From NCBI GenBank assembly GCA_049116495.1, contig JAGDYV010000019.1:1-48704 (forward strand): 48,704 nucleotides of DNA, read 5' to 3'. Below, piece by piece: positions 1-7,226 of this stretch. Each line of letters opens with the position of its first letter. Positions within the stretch are counted from its first letter, which is position 1. The translations under genes were made by a program, and so were the position numbers. The notes under the pieces were generated by a model that saw only the letters and a list, made by a program, of their open reading frames with translations, was not told the DNA's origin and ran no database searches. Source of the DNA: CAJQQK01 sp049116495 (lineage in GTDB: Bacteria > Pseudomonadota > Alphaproteobacteria > Rhizobiales > Hyphomicrobiaceae).

Positions 1-186
1 CTTGTCGGCCTCAACGTCGCTTTGACACTGGGTGATGTTGTCCTAGTCGCACCACTGATCGCGACGGTACCAGCCTTCACGCTGTTTACGGGCTGGCTAT
101 TCTTCCGCAGAGAACCGCTCGGCTGGTCAACGATCTTAGCGACGATCATCATTTTCTGCGGGTGCATGCTCGTGATCATGCGTTGA
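1..186 (+). CDS. DMT/EamA-family transporter, C-terminal end (partial)
   Basis: Only the last 61 residues are present, because the 5' end lies outside the window. The frame is open from base 1 and stops at TGA 184-186. Two hydrophobic helices are visible. The first (LVGLNVALTLGDVVLVAPLI) leads into PAFTLFTGWLFFRREPLG, and the last helix is ILATIIIFCGCMLVIM. This pattern of penultimate helix, short RREPLG-type loop and final helix is the usual end of an EamA drug/metabolite transporter of the inner membrane. The substrate cannot be inferred. A second EamA protein is encoded at 41537-42478 and is a separate gene. Confidence 0.7.
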   Translation, partial: LVGLNVALTLGDVVLVAPLIATVPAFTLFTGWLFFRREPLGWSTILATIIIFCGCMLVIMR

Positions 187-283
187 CACAAACCGAGACC
201 AGGAACCGCGCCCAATCCGAATACCTGGAAGTCAGCGCGAGTAACCACCGCAACACAGCAAGAAGTTGCTCTACACGCCTGCG

Positions 284-853
284 TCAAACGTATTTATTCT
301 CAATCTCCATAGCTTTTTGCACCGACGGCCGTGACAACATCCGATCGCGGTGCGCCTCAAGTGCAGCATAGGTGCCGGGTTTCGCGTCCAGTTGCTGGTG
401 GAAACGCCAGAACACCCGGAACAGGTGAATGTCGGCCATGGAATACTGCCCAACCGCCCATTCGCTATCGCCCAATTTGCGGTTAGCCACTTCGAAAGCC
501 GCCGCGATCTGCTCGGGTCCGCCAAGCCGTGCACCATGCATCGTGGAAGCTGTGAACGACATCCAGGAAATCACGGCCGTTTCCGACTCGACATCACCGA
601 CCGGCCACAGTTCGGCATCGGGATACGTTCGCGCAAGGTAGTAAAGCGTCGCCGCCACTTCCGTGATGACAAAACCACTATCGGTGACGAGCGCCGGCAC
701 TTTGCCATTGGGGTTGACGGCCAGATAGTCGGGGCTGCGCGTTTCCTGCTTAGCCATCAACGTTGGGCAAAGCTCATACTCTGCACCACATTCGATCAGT
801 CCGATATGCGTCGCGAGCGAACTCGTCAGCGGCGAAAAGTAAAACTTGAGCAT
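284..853 (-). CDS. glutathione S-transferase family protein
   Basis: This is a 189-residue cytosolic GST-fold protein, slightly shorter than the usual 200-230. The thioredoxin-like N-domain runs KFYFSPLTSS (first strand and catalytic-loop Ser/Thr), then NPNGKVPAL with the cis-Pro that binds the glutathione backbone, then the TEVAATLYYLA helix. The C-terminal helical domain contains WAVGQYSMADIHLFRV, which matches the conserved N-capping box region. An in-frame ATG exists 28 codons upstream (937). I chose the ATG at 853 because the GST fold begins immediately after it (MLKFYFS). The gene stands alone, convergent to the transporter end. The electrophilic substrate is unknown. A second, only distantly similar GST is at 5846-6457. 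Confidence 0.85.
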   Translation of the reverse strand: MLKFYFSPLTSSLATHIGLIECGAEYELCPTLMAKQETRSPDYLAVNPNGKVPALVTDSGFVITEVAATLYYLARTYPDAELWPVGDVESETAVISWMSFTASTMHGARLGGPEQIAAAFEVANRKLGDSEWAVGQYSMADIHLFRVFWRFHQQLDAKPGTYAALEAHRDRMLSRPSVQKAMEIENKYV

Positions 854-1089
854 GATGGCACCTTTGAACGAAGCGAGGGTCAGTAACATCGACGATCGGC
901 GCAAACAGAGCAAGCCCGCCCGGCAGGATCCACCCATCTGATATCAACGAATGAGGCAGGCCCAGCGTTTCGCAATTTGACTTGCATCAACGCCCAGCCA
1001 GTCGATCCTACCTATCAACATCTCATGCAACTCCGGCGGTTCTACTTTGCCACCAACCCCGAGTACGACCTGCGATTGGGAGGCCTGAC

Positions 1090-1932
1090 ATGTCCTACAA
1101 GACCATTCTTGCGTACCTGCCAAACGACAAGTCTCTTGACGGTATACTGGACGTCTCGCTTCCGATTGCCCAGGATCACGATGCGCATCTGATCGGCTTA
1201 CATGTCAGGCCTCGCGTGCCAATGCTGCTCGGTGCGGTTGCCGCGGAAGTCCCACAATCCATTTTGACCCATCAAGAGGAAATGCTGACACGCGCCACCG
1301 AGCAGCTCAGCGATCGGTTCGAGACACGCTGTGCCAAGGCGGGCGTCAAATCGGAATGGCGCTGCAACAAGGTGCAGCATCACGATATCGCTTCCGACGT
1401 GATCGGCCAATCGCTTTGCGCGGATCTGATCGTTGTCGCGCAGGAAGACAACGAAGGCTACGAAACACCCGCGGACCTTCCCTCGCGGATCGTCATGGAA
1501 ACGGCACGGCCCGCATTGATCGTGCCACACGCAGGCAAGTTCACAACTGTCGGCAAGCATGTCGTCGTGGCCTGGAACGGCAGCAGGGAAGCCGCACGGG
1601 CAGCATTCGATGCTGTGCCGTTCATGAAGTCGGCCGCATCTGTGCGTGTACTGGCGATCGATCCTAAAAGCCGTGACGGTTATGACAACATCGCGCTGGG
1701 CGACGAGATCGGCCTGTGTCTCGCGCGGCACGGCGTCAAGACCGAGGTCACGGTGACGCAAAGCGGCGACATTGCAGTTGGCGACGAGTTACTTAATCGT
1801 CTGGCGGACGACGGTTGCGATCTTTTGGTAATGGGTTGCTACGGCCACTCGCGATTGCGCGAAACGCTATTTGGCGGCGTCACGAAAAACCTGTTGCAGC
1901 GCATGACGGCGCCGGTGCTTATGTCGCACTGA
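1090..1932 (+). CDS. universal stress protein, tandem UspA domains
   Basis: This 280-residue protein has two UspA-like Rossmann domains in tandem, about residues 1-150 and 155-280. The N-domain starts MSYKTILAYLPND and the C-domain starts KHVVVAWNGSREAARA. The nucleotide loop near the C-terminus reads MGCYGHSRLRETLFGG, close to the Usp ATP motif G-x2-G-x9-G-S/T but with Gly in place of the final Ser/Thr, so ATP binding is plausible rather than certain. An upstream in-frame ATG (982) adds 36 low-complexity residues. I took 1090 because a GGGAGG Shine-Dalgarno lies just before it and the domain starts there. It is followed after 17 bp by a small membrane protein gene and then by another Usp gene, so the three probably form a stress-response unit. 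Confidence 0.88.
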   Translation: MSYKTILAYLPNDKSLDGILDVSLPIAQDHDAHLIGLHVRPRVPMLLGAVAAEVPQSILTHQEEMLTRATEQLSDRFETRCAKAGVKSEWRCNKVQHHDIASDVIGQSLCADLIVVAQEDNEGYETPADLPSRIVMETARPALIVPHAGKFTTVGKHVVVAWNGSREAARAAFDAVPFMKSAASVRVLAIDPKSRDGYDNIALGDEIGLCLARHGVKTEVTVTQSGDIAVGDELLNRLADDGCDLLVMGCYGHSRLRETLFGGVTKNLLQRMTAPVLMSH

Positions 1933-1949
1933 CACGGCGGAAGCCAATC

Positions 1950-2204
1950 GTGATCAAATTCGTGTCGATTACTGCAGGCGCAATCCTTTTCTTGGCCGGG
2001 CTCATTGTTTTCCCGCTGCCGGTTCCGTTTGGCGCTGTCATGATTGTTGCTGGCCTCGTGCTACTGGTCTCATCAAGTGCAATGATAGCGCGCCGTCTGA
2101 GATCTTTCCGCCAGCATCATCCCGGCGCCAACAAAGTTATCCAGGCGATAGAAGACCGTCTGCCGGAGCGCTGGAAGAAAGCATTTCGGCGATCTGATCC
2201 GTAA
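1950..2204 (+). CDS. small two-helix inner-membrane protein
   Basis: This predicted protein of 84 residues starts at GTG 1950, 17 bp after the tandem Usp. Two hydrophobic segments, ITAGAILFLAGLIVFPLP and FGAVMIVAGLVLLVSSSAMI, are separated by a short Pro-containing turn. A basic cytosolic tail follows (RRLRSFRQHHPGANKVIQ...WKKAFRR). The FPLPVPFG turn recalls small PGPGW-type transmembrane proteins, but the match is weak and I assign no function. Position between two Usp genes on the same strand suggests co-transcription and a stress-related membrane role. Longer in-frame versions would overlap the usp gene and look like shadow translation. Confidence 0.6.
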   Translation: MIKFVSITAGAILFLAGLIVFPLPVPFGAVMIVAGLVLLVSSSAMIARRLRSFRQHHPGANKVIQAIEDRLPERWKKAFRRSDP

Positions 2205-2307
2205 GAGCTGATCCGTCGCAGTTTGACAAACATCAATGCTCGCTACCGACCGAACGCAAATACTCAGAACCCAGCAACCATCATCGGACATCGGTGGGAG
2301 ACCGGTC

Positions 2308-2745
2308 ATGTATCGAAACATTATGATTGCGACGGACGGCTCTGATCTTGCCAAAAAGGCAGAGCTCCATGGCATCGGACTAGCCAAGGCAGTCGGCGCC
2401 CGCATTACTGCCGTGACCGTGACCATCCCTTACACTGCGTACATGACAAGCGACGTCGCCGTCGCCATTGATACGACAGTGTTTGAGGAACGCACCGCCG
2501 CCATGGCGAAAGCCCGGCTCGAAGCAATCTCCCATCACGCCGACAGCGCAGGCATCGCGTGCACCACCATCCGCTCTGAAGTCGAACCGATCTATCAGGG
2601 CATTGTTGATACCGCGCAAGCACAGGAATGCGATCTCATTGTTATGGCGTCGCACGGCAGACGCGGCATCTCCGGCCTCATTCTTGGCAGCGAAACAACC
2701 AAGGTGCTGACGCACTCTAAAATCCCGGTGCTCGTCGTTCGCTGA
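2308..2745 (+). CDS. universal stress protein, single UspA domain
   Basis: This is a 145-residue single-domain Usp. It opens MYRNIMIATDGSDLAKKA and ends with the ATP-binding loop SHGRRGISGLILGSETTKVL. That fits G-x9-G-S, while the first Gly of the full motif is replaced (ASHG), and it is followed by the usual final strand IPVLVVR. The start at 2308 is preceded by GGTGGGAG at a good distance. The upstream in-frame ATG at 2236 adds 24 residues unlike the family. It is the third gene of a co-directional stress cluster (tandem Usp, small membrane protein, Usp). It is convergent with the DksA-like gene 66 bp downstream. Confidence 0.88.
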   Translation: MYRNIMIATDGSDLAKKAELHGIGLAKAVGARITAVTVTIPYTAYMTSDVAVAIDTTVFEERTAAMAKARLEAISHHADSAGIACTTIRSEVEPIYQGIVDTAQAQECDLIVMASHGRRGISGLILGSETTKVLTHSKIPVLVVR

Positions 2746-2811
2746 GATAGCGTAAGTGCTGGACGGCAAAGCCGTACCGGGCACAGGCACCGGGTTTACA
2801 GATCCAGCAGT

Positions 2812-3144
2812 TTAACCAGCCGCTTTCTTTGCAGCACAGTCCCGGCACAATGCCGTATAGGGAACAGCGTCCAAGCGCTCATTCGAGATATCCTTGCCAC
2901 AACCAACGCAGATACCGTACGTGCCGCTTTTGATGCGTGTCAGCGCCATATGAATCAAATCCATTTCGTTTGCGCCGGCTTGCCCCAGGCCTTCAAGGAC
3001 CTCATCCATCTCGGCCTCGGTTGCGTTCTCTTCCCAATCCGGGTCCGGTGCCTGCTCAAGATGGTCTTCGATACGGTGCAGTCGACCATCCAGTTCGGCC
3101 AAACGGGCCCGGAGCGTTTGTTCGCGCGCCTTGATATCCTGCAT
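2812..3144 (-). CDS. DksA/TraR-family C4 zinc-finger protein
   Basis: The protein has 110 residues. An N-terminal coiled coil (about residues 5-35, heptad-like ARLAELDGRLHRIEDHL) precedes an acidic linker (DWEENATEAEMDEVLEGL). The C-terminal zinc finger has Cys79, Cys82, Cys100 and Cys103 in the DksA/TraR order C-x2-C-x17-C-x2-C. DksA-family proteins insert a coiled coil into the RNA polymerase secondary channel and modulate initiation with ppGpp. This one is shorter than canonical DksA (about 150 residues), so it is better called DksA/TraR-like than dksA itself. The ATG at 3144 is preceded by GCGAGGA. Another in-frame start 10 codons upstream is less well placed. Proximity to the Usp genes fits a stringent or stress role. 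Confidence 0.85.
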   Translation of the reverse strand: MQDIKAREQTLRARLAELDGRLHRIEDHLEQAPDPDWEENATEAEMDEVLEGLGQAGANEMDLIHMALTRIKSGTYGICVGCGKDISNERLDAVPYTALCRDCAAKKAAG

Positions 3145-3238
3145 GTTCAATCCTCGCTGGTTTTCACCGAGCAAGATCGCGCAACCGTTCGACGAGATCT
3201 CTGACCTGGATCAAACCGGCATCACAAAGACGCGCCCA

Positions 3239-4651
3239 TCACGTAGCTGACCCAGAGCTGCTCCGCGCCCGTGTCCAAACCACGATTGGGTGTTCCAGAC
3301 CTCGAATTGATTGCGGTATGCCTTCGACGAGATGCGCCAGACAACGTTCGTCGAAGTCGGCCTCCTGTCTGGCCTGCCGAACAATGTCGTCACTTGCAAC
3401 AAGCACGCACTCAAGCGGGCGCGACAGCCCCTCCAGTCGGCTTGCAACGTTGACCGTGTTCCCGATCACTGCGAACTCCAGCCGGTTGGCACCGATATCA
3501 CCAAGCACGACGGGACCATAATGCACACCAAAACTCGCCAACAGCGCTGGTTGGCCGGCGGCCACCCGCTCGGCATTGAGAGCCTCAACCGCCTCGACCA
3601 TTGCGGCACAGCACAACAATGCCTGCGTCGCATCACGTTCACCCGCAAGCGGCGTGCCGAACGTCGCCATCAATCCATCGCCAAGAAACTTGTCGAGCGT
3701 TCCGCCATAACGAAAGACCTGCCCCTCCATCGCCGCATGAAATTGTCGCAACGTCGTGATGACGTCGGTTGGCGTACGCCCCTCAGCGAACGTCGTGAAG
3801 CCAACAATGTCCACGAACAGAACCGCCACATTTTGGTTGCGCACTTGCTTCAGCGGCTCATCATTGTGAGATAATTCTTCGACCACGTTCGGCGAGAAAT
3901 ACCGCGCCAGGTTGGCCCGTTCCCGCACAACGCCCGCATGGTCAACGACAAGCTGGCTCGATCGCCGCACAGTCATGGCAAGCGTAAAAGCGACGATCAG
4001 GAAGACCACAATCTCCTGAACGCGTAATCCCAATTCAATGGAGTTTGGATCGAATATCGACAACAGTCGCTCTTGCGGACCCAGCGCCACGGCAATGGCC
4101 GCCGCCATGCCGGGATTGGCATTGGGAAACGCAATGATCCACAACATCCCTGCCGTCCATAGACCTGCCGTCCAGGTTCCGATGGCAACGATCGTACGCC
4201 AGTTGTAGGCCAATGTGCCGGCGGCAAGAAACACGAAGAAGTAAATGAAATTGTCAAACCGGTATTGCATCGGCGTCGGCCAATCAACGGTCCGCCACGG
4301 GTTGGGCAGCACAGTAATGATCGTCAACAAGGCCAGATCACAGAACAAAAGAAGGAGTTCAGCGCGGGATTGGCCAACCTTGCCAACTCTAAGATGCGCC
4401 CAGCCGATCAGCGCAAACAAACCGATCAAGACGAGATAGTAAATCACCTCCCAGTTGGGATTGAGAAAAGGCACCAGCACCGCGATCACGGCGAGCGCAA
4501 CCCAGCGTGCGCGAACCGCCAGTTCCAGTCCTTCACGCTTGGCTGTCGCAATCGATTGCTCGGCCAGCGCATTTGAATGCGGCGGCAACACCTCCCCTTG
4601 CGCCGGATTCGCCGGTGAGAATGGGCGCCACCGTCTCAGTATGTTGTTCAA
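3239..4651 (-). CDS. membrane-bound class III adenylate/guanylate cyclase
   Basis: The protein has 470 residues. The first 230 contain about six hydrophobic helices (around 50-63, 69-87, 98-115, 132-150, 155-175 and 211-229), which anchor it in the inner membrane. The cytosolic catalytic domain spans about 272-440. The two metal-binding aspartates are D281 (FVDIVGF) and D325 (KFLGDG), the base-contact lysine is K321, and the transition-state pair N401/R405 sits in GNTVNVASRLE. All catalytic residues are therefore present and activity is expected, making cAMP or less often cGMP. The base-specifying position is Ala (EFAVIG), which is common in bacterial cyclases, so nucleotide choice is not settled. 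No HAMP domain is obvious, and the membrane part may itself sense a signal. Confidence 0.88.
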   Translation of the reverse strand: MNNILRRWRPFSPANPAQGEVLPPHSNALAEQSIATAKREGLELAVRARWVALAVIAVLVPFLNPNWEVIYYLVLIGLFALIGWAHLRVGKVGQSRAELLLLFCDLALLTIITVLPNPWRTVDWPTPMQYRFDNFIYFFVFLAAGTLAYNWRTIVAIGTWTAGLWTAGMLWIIAFPNANPGMAAAIAVALGPQERLLSIFDPNSIELGLRVQEIVVFLIVAFTLAMTVRRSSQLVVDHAGVVRERANLARYFSPNVVEELSHNDEPLKQVRNQNVAVLFVDIVGFTTFAEGRTPTDVITTLRQFHAAMEGQVFRYGGTLDKFLGDGLMATFGTPLAGERDATQALLCCAAMVEAVEALNAERVAAGQPALLASFGVHYGPVVLGDIGANRLEFAVIGNTVNVASRLEGLSRPLECVLVASDDIVRQARQEADFDERCLAHLVEGIPQSIRGLEHPIVVWTRARSSSGSAT

Positions 4652-4804
4652 TTCACCAACCTCTGCTGCATGTCATTCCAATTGCAGATCACTGAGCGTA
4701 CGCGTCAGCCGCGATTAATCAATCCGGCGTTCCTGGCTCGCTCGATAAGAAAAGTTGGATGCTTGGCAGTCGCAACACGGCAGCAGTCACCAGTTTGGCT
4801 TTGC

Positions 4805-4890
4805 TGGTGCGGACGGCGGGACTCGAACCCGCACGATCTAGGATCGAGGGATTTTAAGTCCCTTGTGTCTACCGATTCCACCACGTCCGC
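4805..4890 (-). tRNA. tRNA-Leu (anticodon UAA)
   Basis: On the minus strand this is a type II tRNA. The seven-base acceptor stem is GCGGACG with CGTCCGC (4884-4890 and 4809-4815). The D-arm contains GGTAGAC. The anticodon stem AGGGA/TCCCT encloses loop CTTAAAA, giving anticodon TAA. A long variable arm (CGATCCTAGATCG) and the T-loop GGTTCGAGTCC follow, and CCA is encoded in the DNA (4805-4807). Leu tRNAs of this class decode UUA. It stands alone between the cyclase and DUF899 genes. I see no integrase or repeated 3' end nearby, so there is no sign it has been used as an attachment site here. Confidence 0.96.
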
Positions 4891-5054
4891 ATAAATTGCC
4901 GGGAATCCTGCCTGACCGTCAGAGTTCGAAGCCCGCAGGTACAGCGATGGGCGGATAAATACGGACATTTTCAAGGATCGTAAAGGGCCAATCCCTCCGG
5001 CTTGAGATCAGTGCACAATCGCTGTCTTTTGGTCGCGATCAACCGGAATTGCAG

Positions 5055-5702
5055 TCAATCGAAAACTTCCGGGAAGAAATCACCACGACCTTCTGGCGTC
5101 ATGTCCAGAATATTCCAGATCGGCCAGGCAAGATCCATGTGGCGCGGATGCCCGCTCAGATCTGCAAGCAGCATCTCCGTCGACCAGACGTGCCGAATGA
5201 TGCCATTCTGCTTGCTGAAAATGTTCATCATTGGTTGTTCGCCATCGGCCGTTCGACCATGATAGCGGGTCTGGTATTCCGTTCCGTCCGCAGAAAGTAG
5301 CGACACATTGCTCCAGCCGCGCGCCTCCTTGATGGCCGTCAGTTGCGTTGGCGTAGCGGAAGAGACGGCATGGAACGCGATCCGCTGCATGATCTGCGGC
5401 GACAAGCCGTTCAGCCCGTCAATCAAGCTCGTACAGGCTGGACACGGGCGCACATCACCGACAGCGAACATATAGCTGTAGAGAGCCAATGTCGGATGTC
5501 CGCCGAACAGCGACGACAAGGACCGTTTGCCGCCCTCTAGATCCGCAAACACATAGTCCTCCGGAATCTCGCCGCCAGCCGGTAACGCGCGGCGCATTTC
5601 GGCCACCGCCTCGATCTGCGCACGCAACGCAATTTCGGCATCAAGCAGCGCATTGCGCGCGGCCCGGTAATCACCAGATTCGTTCGGGAAAGTAACTGGC
5701 AT
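5055..5702 (-). CDS. DUF899-family thioredoxin-like protein
   Basis: The protein has 215 residues. A helical N-terminus (YRAARNALLDAEIALRAQIE...RRALPAGG) leads to the DUF899 core with YVFADLEGG and the signature CPACTSLIDGLNG. It ends with WNILDMTPEGRG, typical of this family. The fold is thioredoxin-like but the CxxC pair (Cys-Pro-Ala-Cys) lies in the family-specific loop. Biochemical function is not established. Members are often controlled by small ArsR-type repressors. Consistent with that, the divergent spacer to the GST gene holds a palindrome (see the regulatory entry). The start is ATG at 5702, directly before the conserved N-terminal helix. Confidence 0.85.
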   Translation of the reverse strand: MPVTFPNESGDYRAARNALLDAEIALRAQIEAVAEMRRALPAGGEIPEDYVFADLEGGKRSLSSLFGGHPTLALYSYMFAVGDVRPCPACTSLIDGLNGLSPQIMQRIAFHAVSSATPTQLTAIKEARGWSNVSLLSADGTEYQTRYHGRTADGEQPMMNIFSKQNGIIRHVWSTEMLLADLSGHPRHMDLAWPIWNILDMTPEGRGDFFPEVFD

Positions 5703-5771
5703 CGTGTCATTCTCCTTCGAAGATCAGGCGGAGACGGTCTCGACCACCTCTCCTGGATGGTTCATTTGCTA

Positions 5772-5813
5772 AACTATATGGTTGACTATTTCGGGCGCCT
5801 GGATTAGTCAACC
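5772..5813. promoter_or_regulatory. operator-like palindromes between divergent DUF899 and GST genes
   Basis: The 143-bp spacer between the divergent starts at 5702 and 5846 is AT-rich around 5770-5790. It holds an imperfect dyad AACTATATGGTT (5772-5783), one base from the perfect palindrome AACCATATGGTT. A 9-bp inverted repeat GGTTGACTA (5780-5788) / TAGTCAACC (5805-5813) overlaps it. From family knowledge, small ArsR/SdpR-type repressors next to DUF899 and AHSA1 genes bind ATATGGTT-centred dyads. No such regulator is encoded in this window, so binding is inferred only. Confidence 0.4.
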
Positions 5814-5845
5814 GCTCAGTTCAATATTGCAAAAGGAAACGCGCC

Positions 5846-6457
5846 ATGAAGCTCTATAATGGGATGTCGCCAAATGGCGCCAGGGTTCAAATATATCTGG
5901 CGGAAAAAGAAATCGAGATCACAACAGAGAACGTCGACATCTTGGCTGGTGAAACAAGAACCGCCGCGTTTCGACAGATCAATTCGCTCGGCCAGGTGCC
6001 GGTCCTGGAACTCGACGACGGGACGAGAATAACCGAAAGCGTCGCCATTTGCCGCTATCTGGAAACCCTTCACCCCAAACCGCCGCTATTTGGTGAAAGC
6101 GCCACGGAGCAGGCACAGGTCGAAATGTGGAACCGCAGAATTGAGCGGCACATCTTCGACACCGTCGGAAACGTCGGCATGCATGAAATGCCGCTTTTTG
6201 CCGATCAGATCGAACAATTCCCCGAATACGCAGCGTCTTTGCGCCGACGCTTTGGTGAAAAACTGCAATGGCTCGACGGCGAACTATCAGATGGCCGCGC
6301 GTTCGTGTCCGGCGATTCGTTTTCCATTGCCGACATCACCGGAATGGCTTCCTTGATGATTTGCCAGATTATCGACCAAGCCATTCCCGAAAGCGTATCA
6401 CACGTCAATCGCTGGGCCGACAAGATGCGATCTCGACCAACCTGGCCGATGGGTTAG
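5846..6457 (+). CDS. glutathione S-transferase
   Basis: This is a 203-residue GST with a full two-domain layout. The N-terminal thioredoxin domain begins MKLYNGMSPNGARVQIYL and contains INSLGQVPVLELDDG (cis-Pro) and ITESVAICRYLE, where Glu-Ser binds the gamma-glutamyl group. The helical C-domain contains FVSGDSFSIADITG, the N-capping box with Asp. The start at 5846 follows AAAGGAAA. Its 3' end overlaps the convergent ceramidase-like gene by four bases, so TAG of one and TAA of the other are read from the same TTAG. It is divergent from the DUF899 gene and may share its control. The substrate is unknown. Confidence 0.9.
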   Translation: MKLYNGMSPNGARVQIYLAEKEIEITTENVDILAGETRTAAFRQINSLGQVPVLELDDGTRITESVAICRYLETLHPKPPLFGESATEQAQVEMWNRRIERHIFDTVGNVGMHEMPLFADQIEQFPEYAASLRRRFGEKLQWLDGELSDGRAFVSGDSFSIADITGMASLMICQIIDQAIPESVSHVNRWADKMRSRPTWPMG

Positions 6458-7164
6458 ATCCCCTCGCGCACGGTGCGCTCGAAACGGCCATGAAGGATGG
6501 CAGCCCGCACCAGAATGTAGAGCAGCGTCCCATTCAGTACGTGCCACAGGAAGTGCGTCCCAAGCGGGCTTTCAAACAGACCAACATGGGTCGCATCGCA
6601 AACCGTGCGGTCAACAGTTCGCAAACTGAGTGAAACGGCGAAAATCAATCCGGCGGCAATGAGACTCCGCGCCGCCGGATGCTTGCGGATCGCCAACGCA
6701 CCGCCAACCAGAAGCAAAACAATGAACGCCGGGACATAGCCGATCGACCCGTTAAAGCAGGGACCATCACCACAACGAATCTTCTCGGCCTGCTGCAGCG
6801 TCGCGAAAAACAGTGCAACGCCGATCGATGTACCAAGCCAGTTCCAACCGAGGAAGCGCTTCAGTGCACAACCGAGGTAAACCAGCATGAAAACCGTAAT
6901 CGGGAACACATCGGCGAGCACGGCCCAACGCGTCGCAAATGTGTGAAACAGGAAACTTCCGACACCGATGATAAAGACCAGCGCCACCAGAACCAGATCA
7001 AATGCCTGGCGCTCGCGGCGCGGCATTCGAAGCCACAGCAGCAACGCAGCCAATGCTGCGATCCAGAACGCAGCGTTCGACCAGGCATTAATCGGCTCAG
7101 CCCAGAAAGCCGGGTCAAGCGCCCGCTCGCAGTACGAAAACAGCTGTTTGTTCCAGTAGTCCAT
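6454..7164 (-). CDS. ceramidase-family (alkaline ceramidase-like) membrane protein
   Basis: The 236-residue protein has about seven hydrophobic helices. Conserved features of the alkaline ceramidase/PAQR-like superfamily are visible. These are YCE near the start, AWSNAAFWIAA, then GSFLFHTFATRW followed by DVFPITVFM (metal-ligand His and Asp), and a C-terminal GTHFLWHVLNG carrying the two late histidines. These would form a Zn site and an amide hydrolase active site in the membrane. In bacteria the natural substrate is not known and need not be ceramide. No sphingolipid synthesis gene (serine palmitoyltransferase) is in this window. The gene ends convergently, overlapping the GST by 4 bp, and lies downstream of aspS on the same strand with a 62-bp gap. 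Confidence 0.85.
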   Translation of the reverse strand: MDYWNKQLFSYCERALDPAFWAEPINAWSNAAFWIAALAALLLWLRMPRRERQAFDLVLVALVFIIGVGSFLFHTFATRWAVLADVFPITVFMLVYLGCALKRFLGWNWLGTSIGVALFFATLQQAEKIRCGDGPCFNGSIGYVPAFIVLLLVGGALAIRKHPAARSLIAAGLIFAVSLSLRTVDRTVCDATHVGLFESPLGTHFLWHVLNGTLLYILVRAAILHGRFERTVREGI

Positions 7165-7226
7165 GATCGAGCTTGAACCGGTCCAACCGTTATTGCTGCG
7201 TCCCTTGAAATCTTCTTCGTCGTGCG

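Noticed and set aside
4805..4890. tRNA-Leu as a possible phage or island attachment site
   Set aside because: No integrase, no duplicated 3' end and no composition shift on either side within view.
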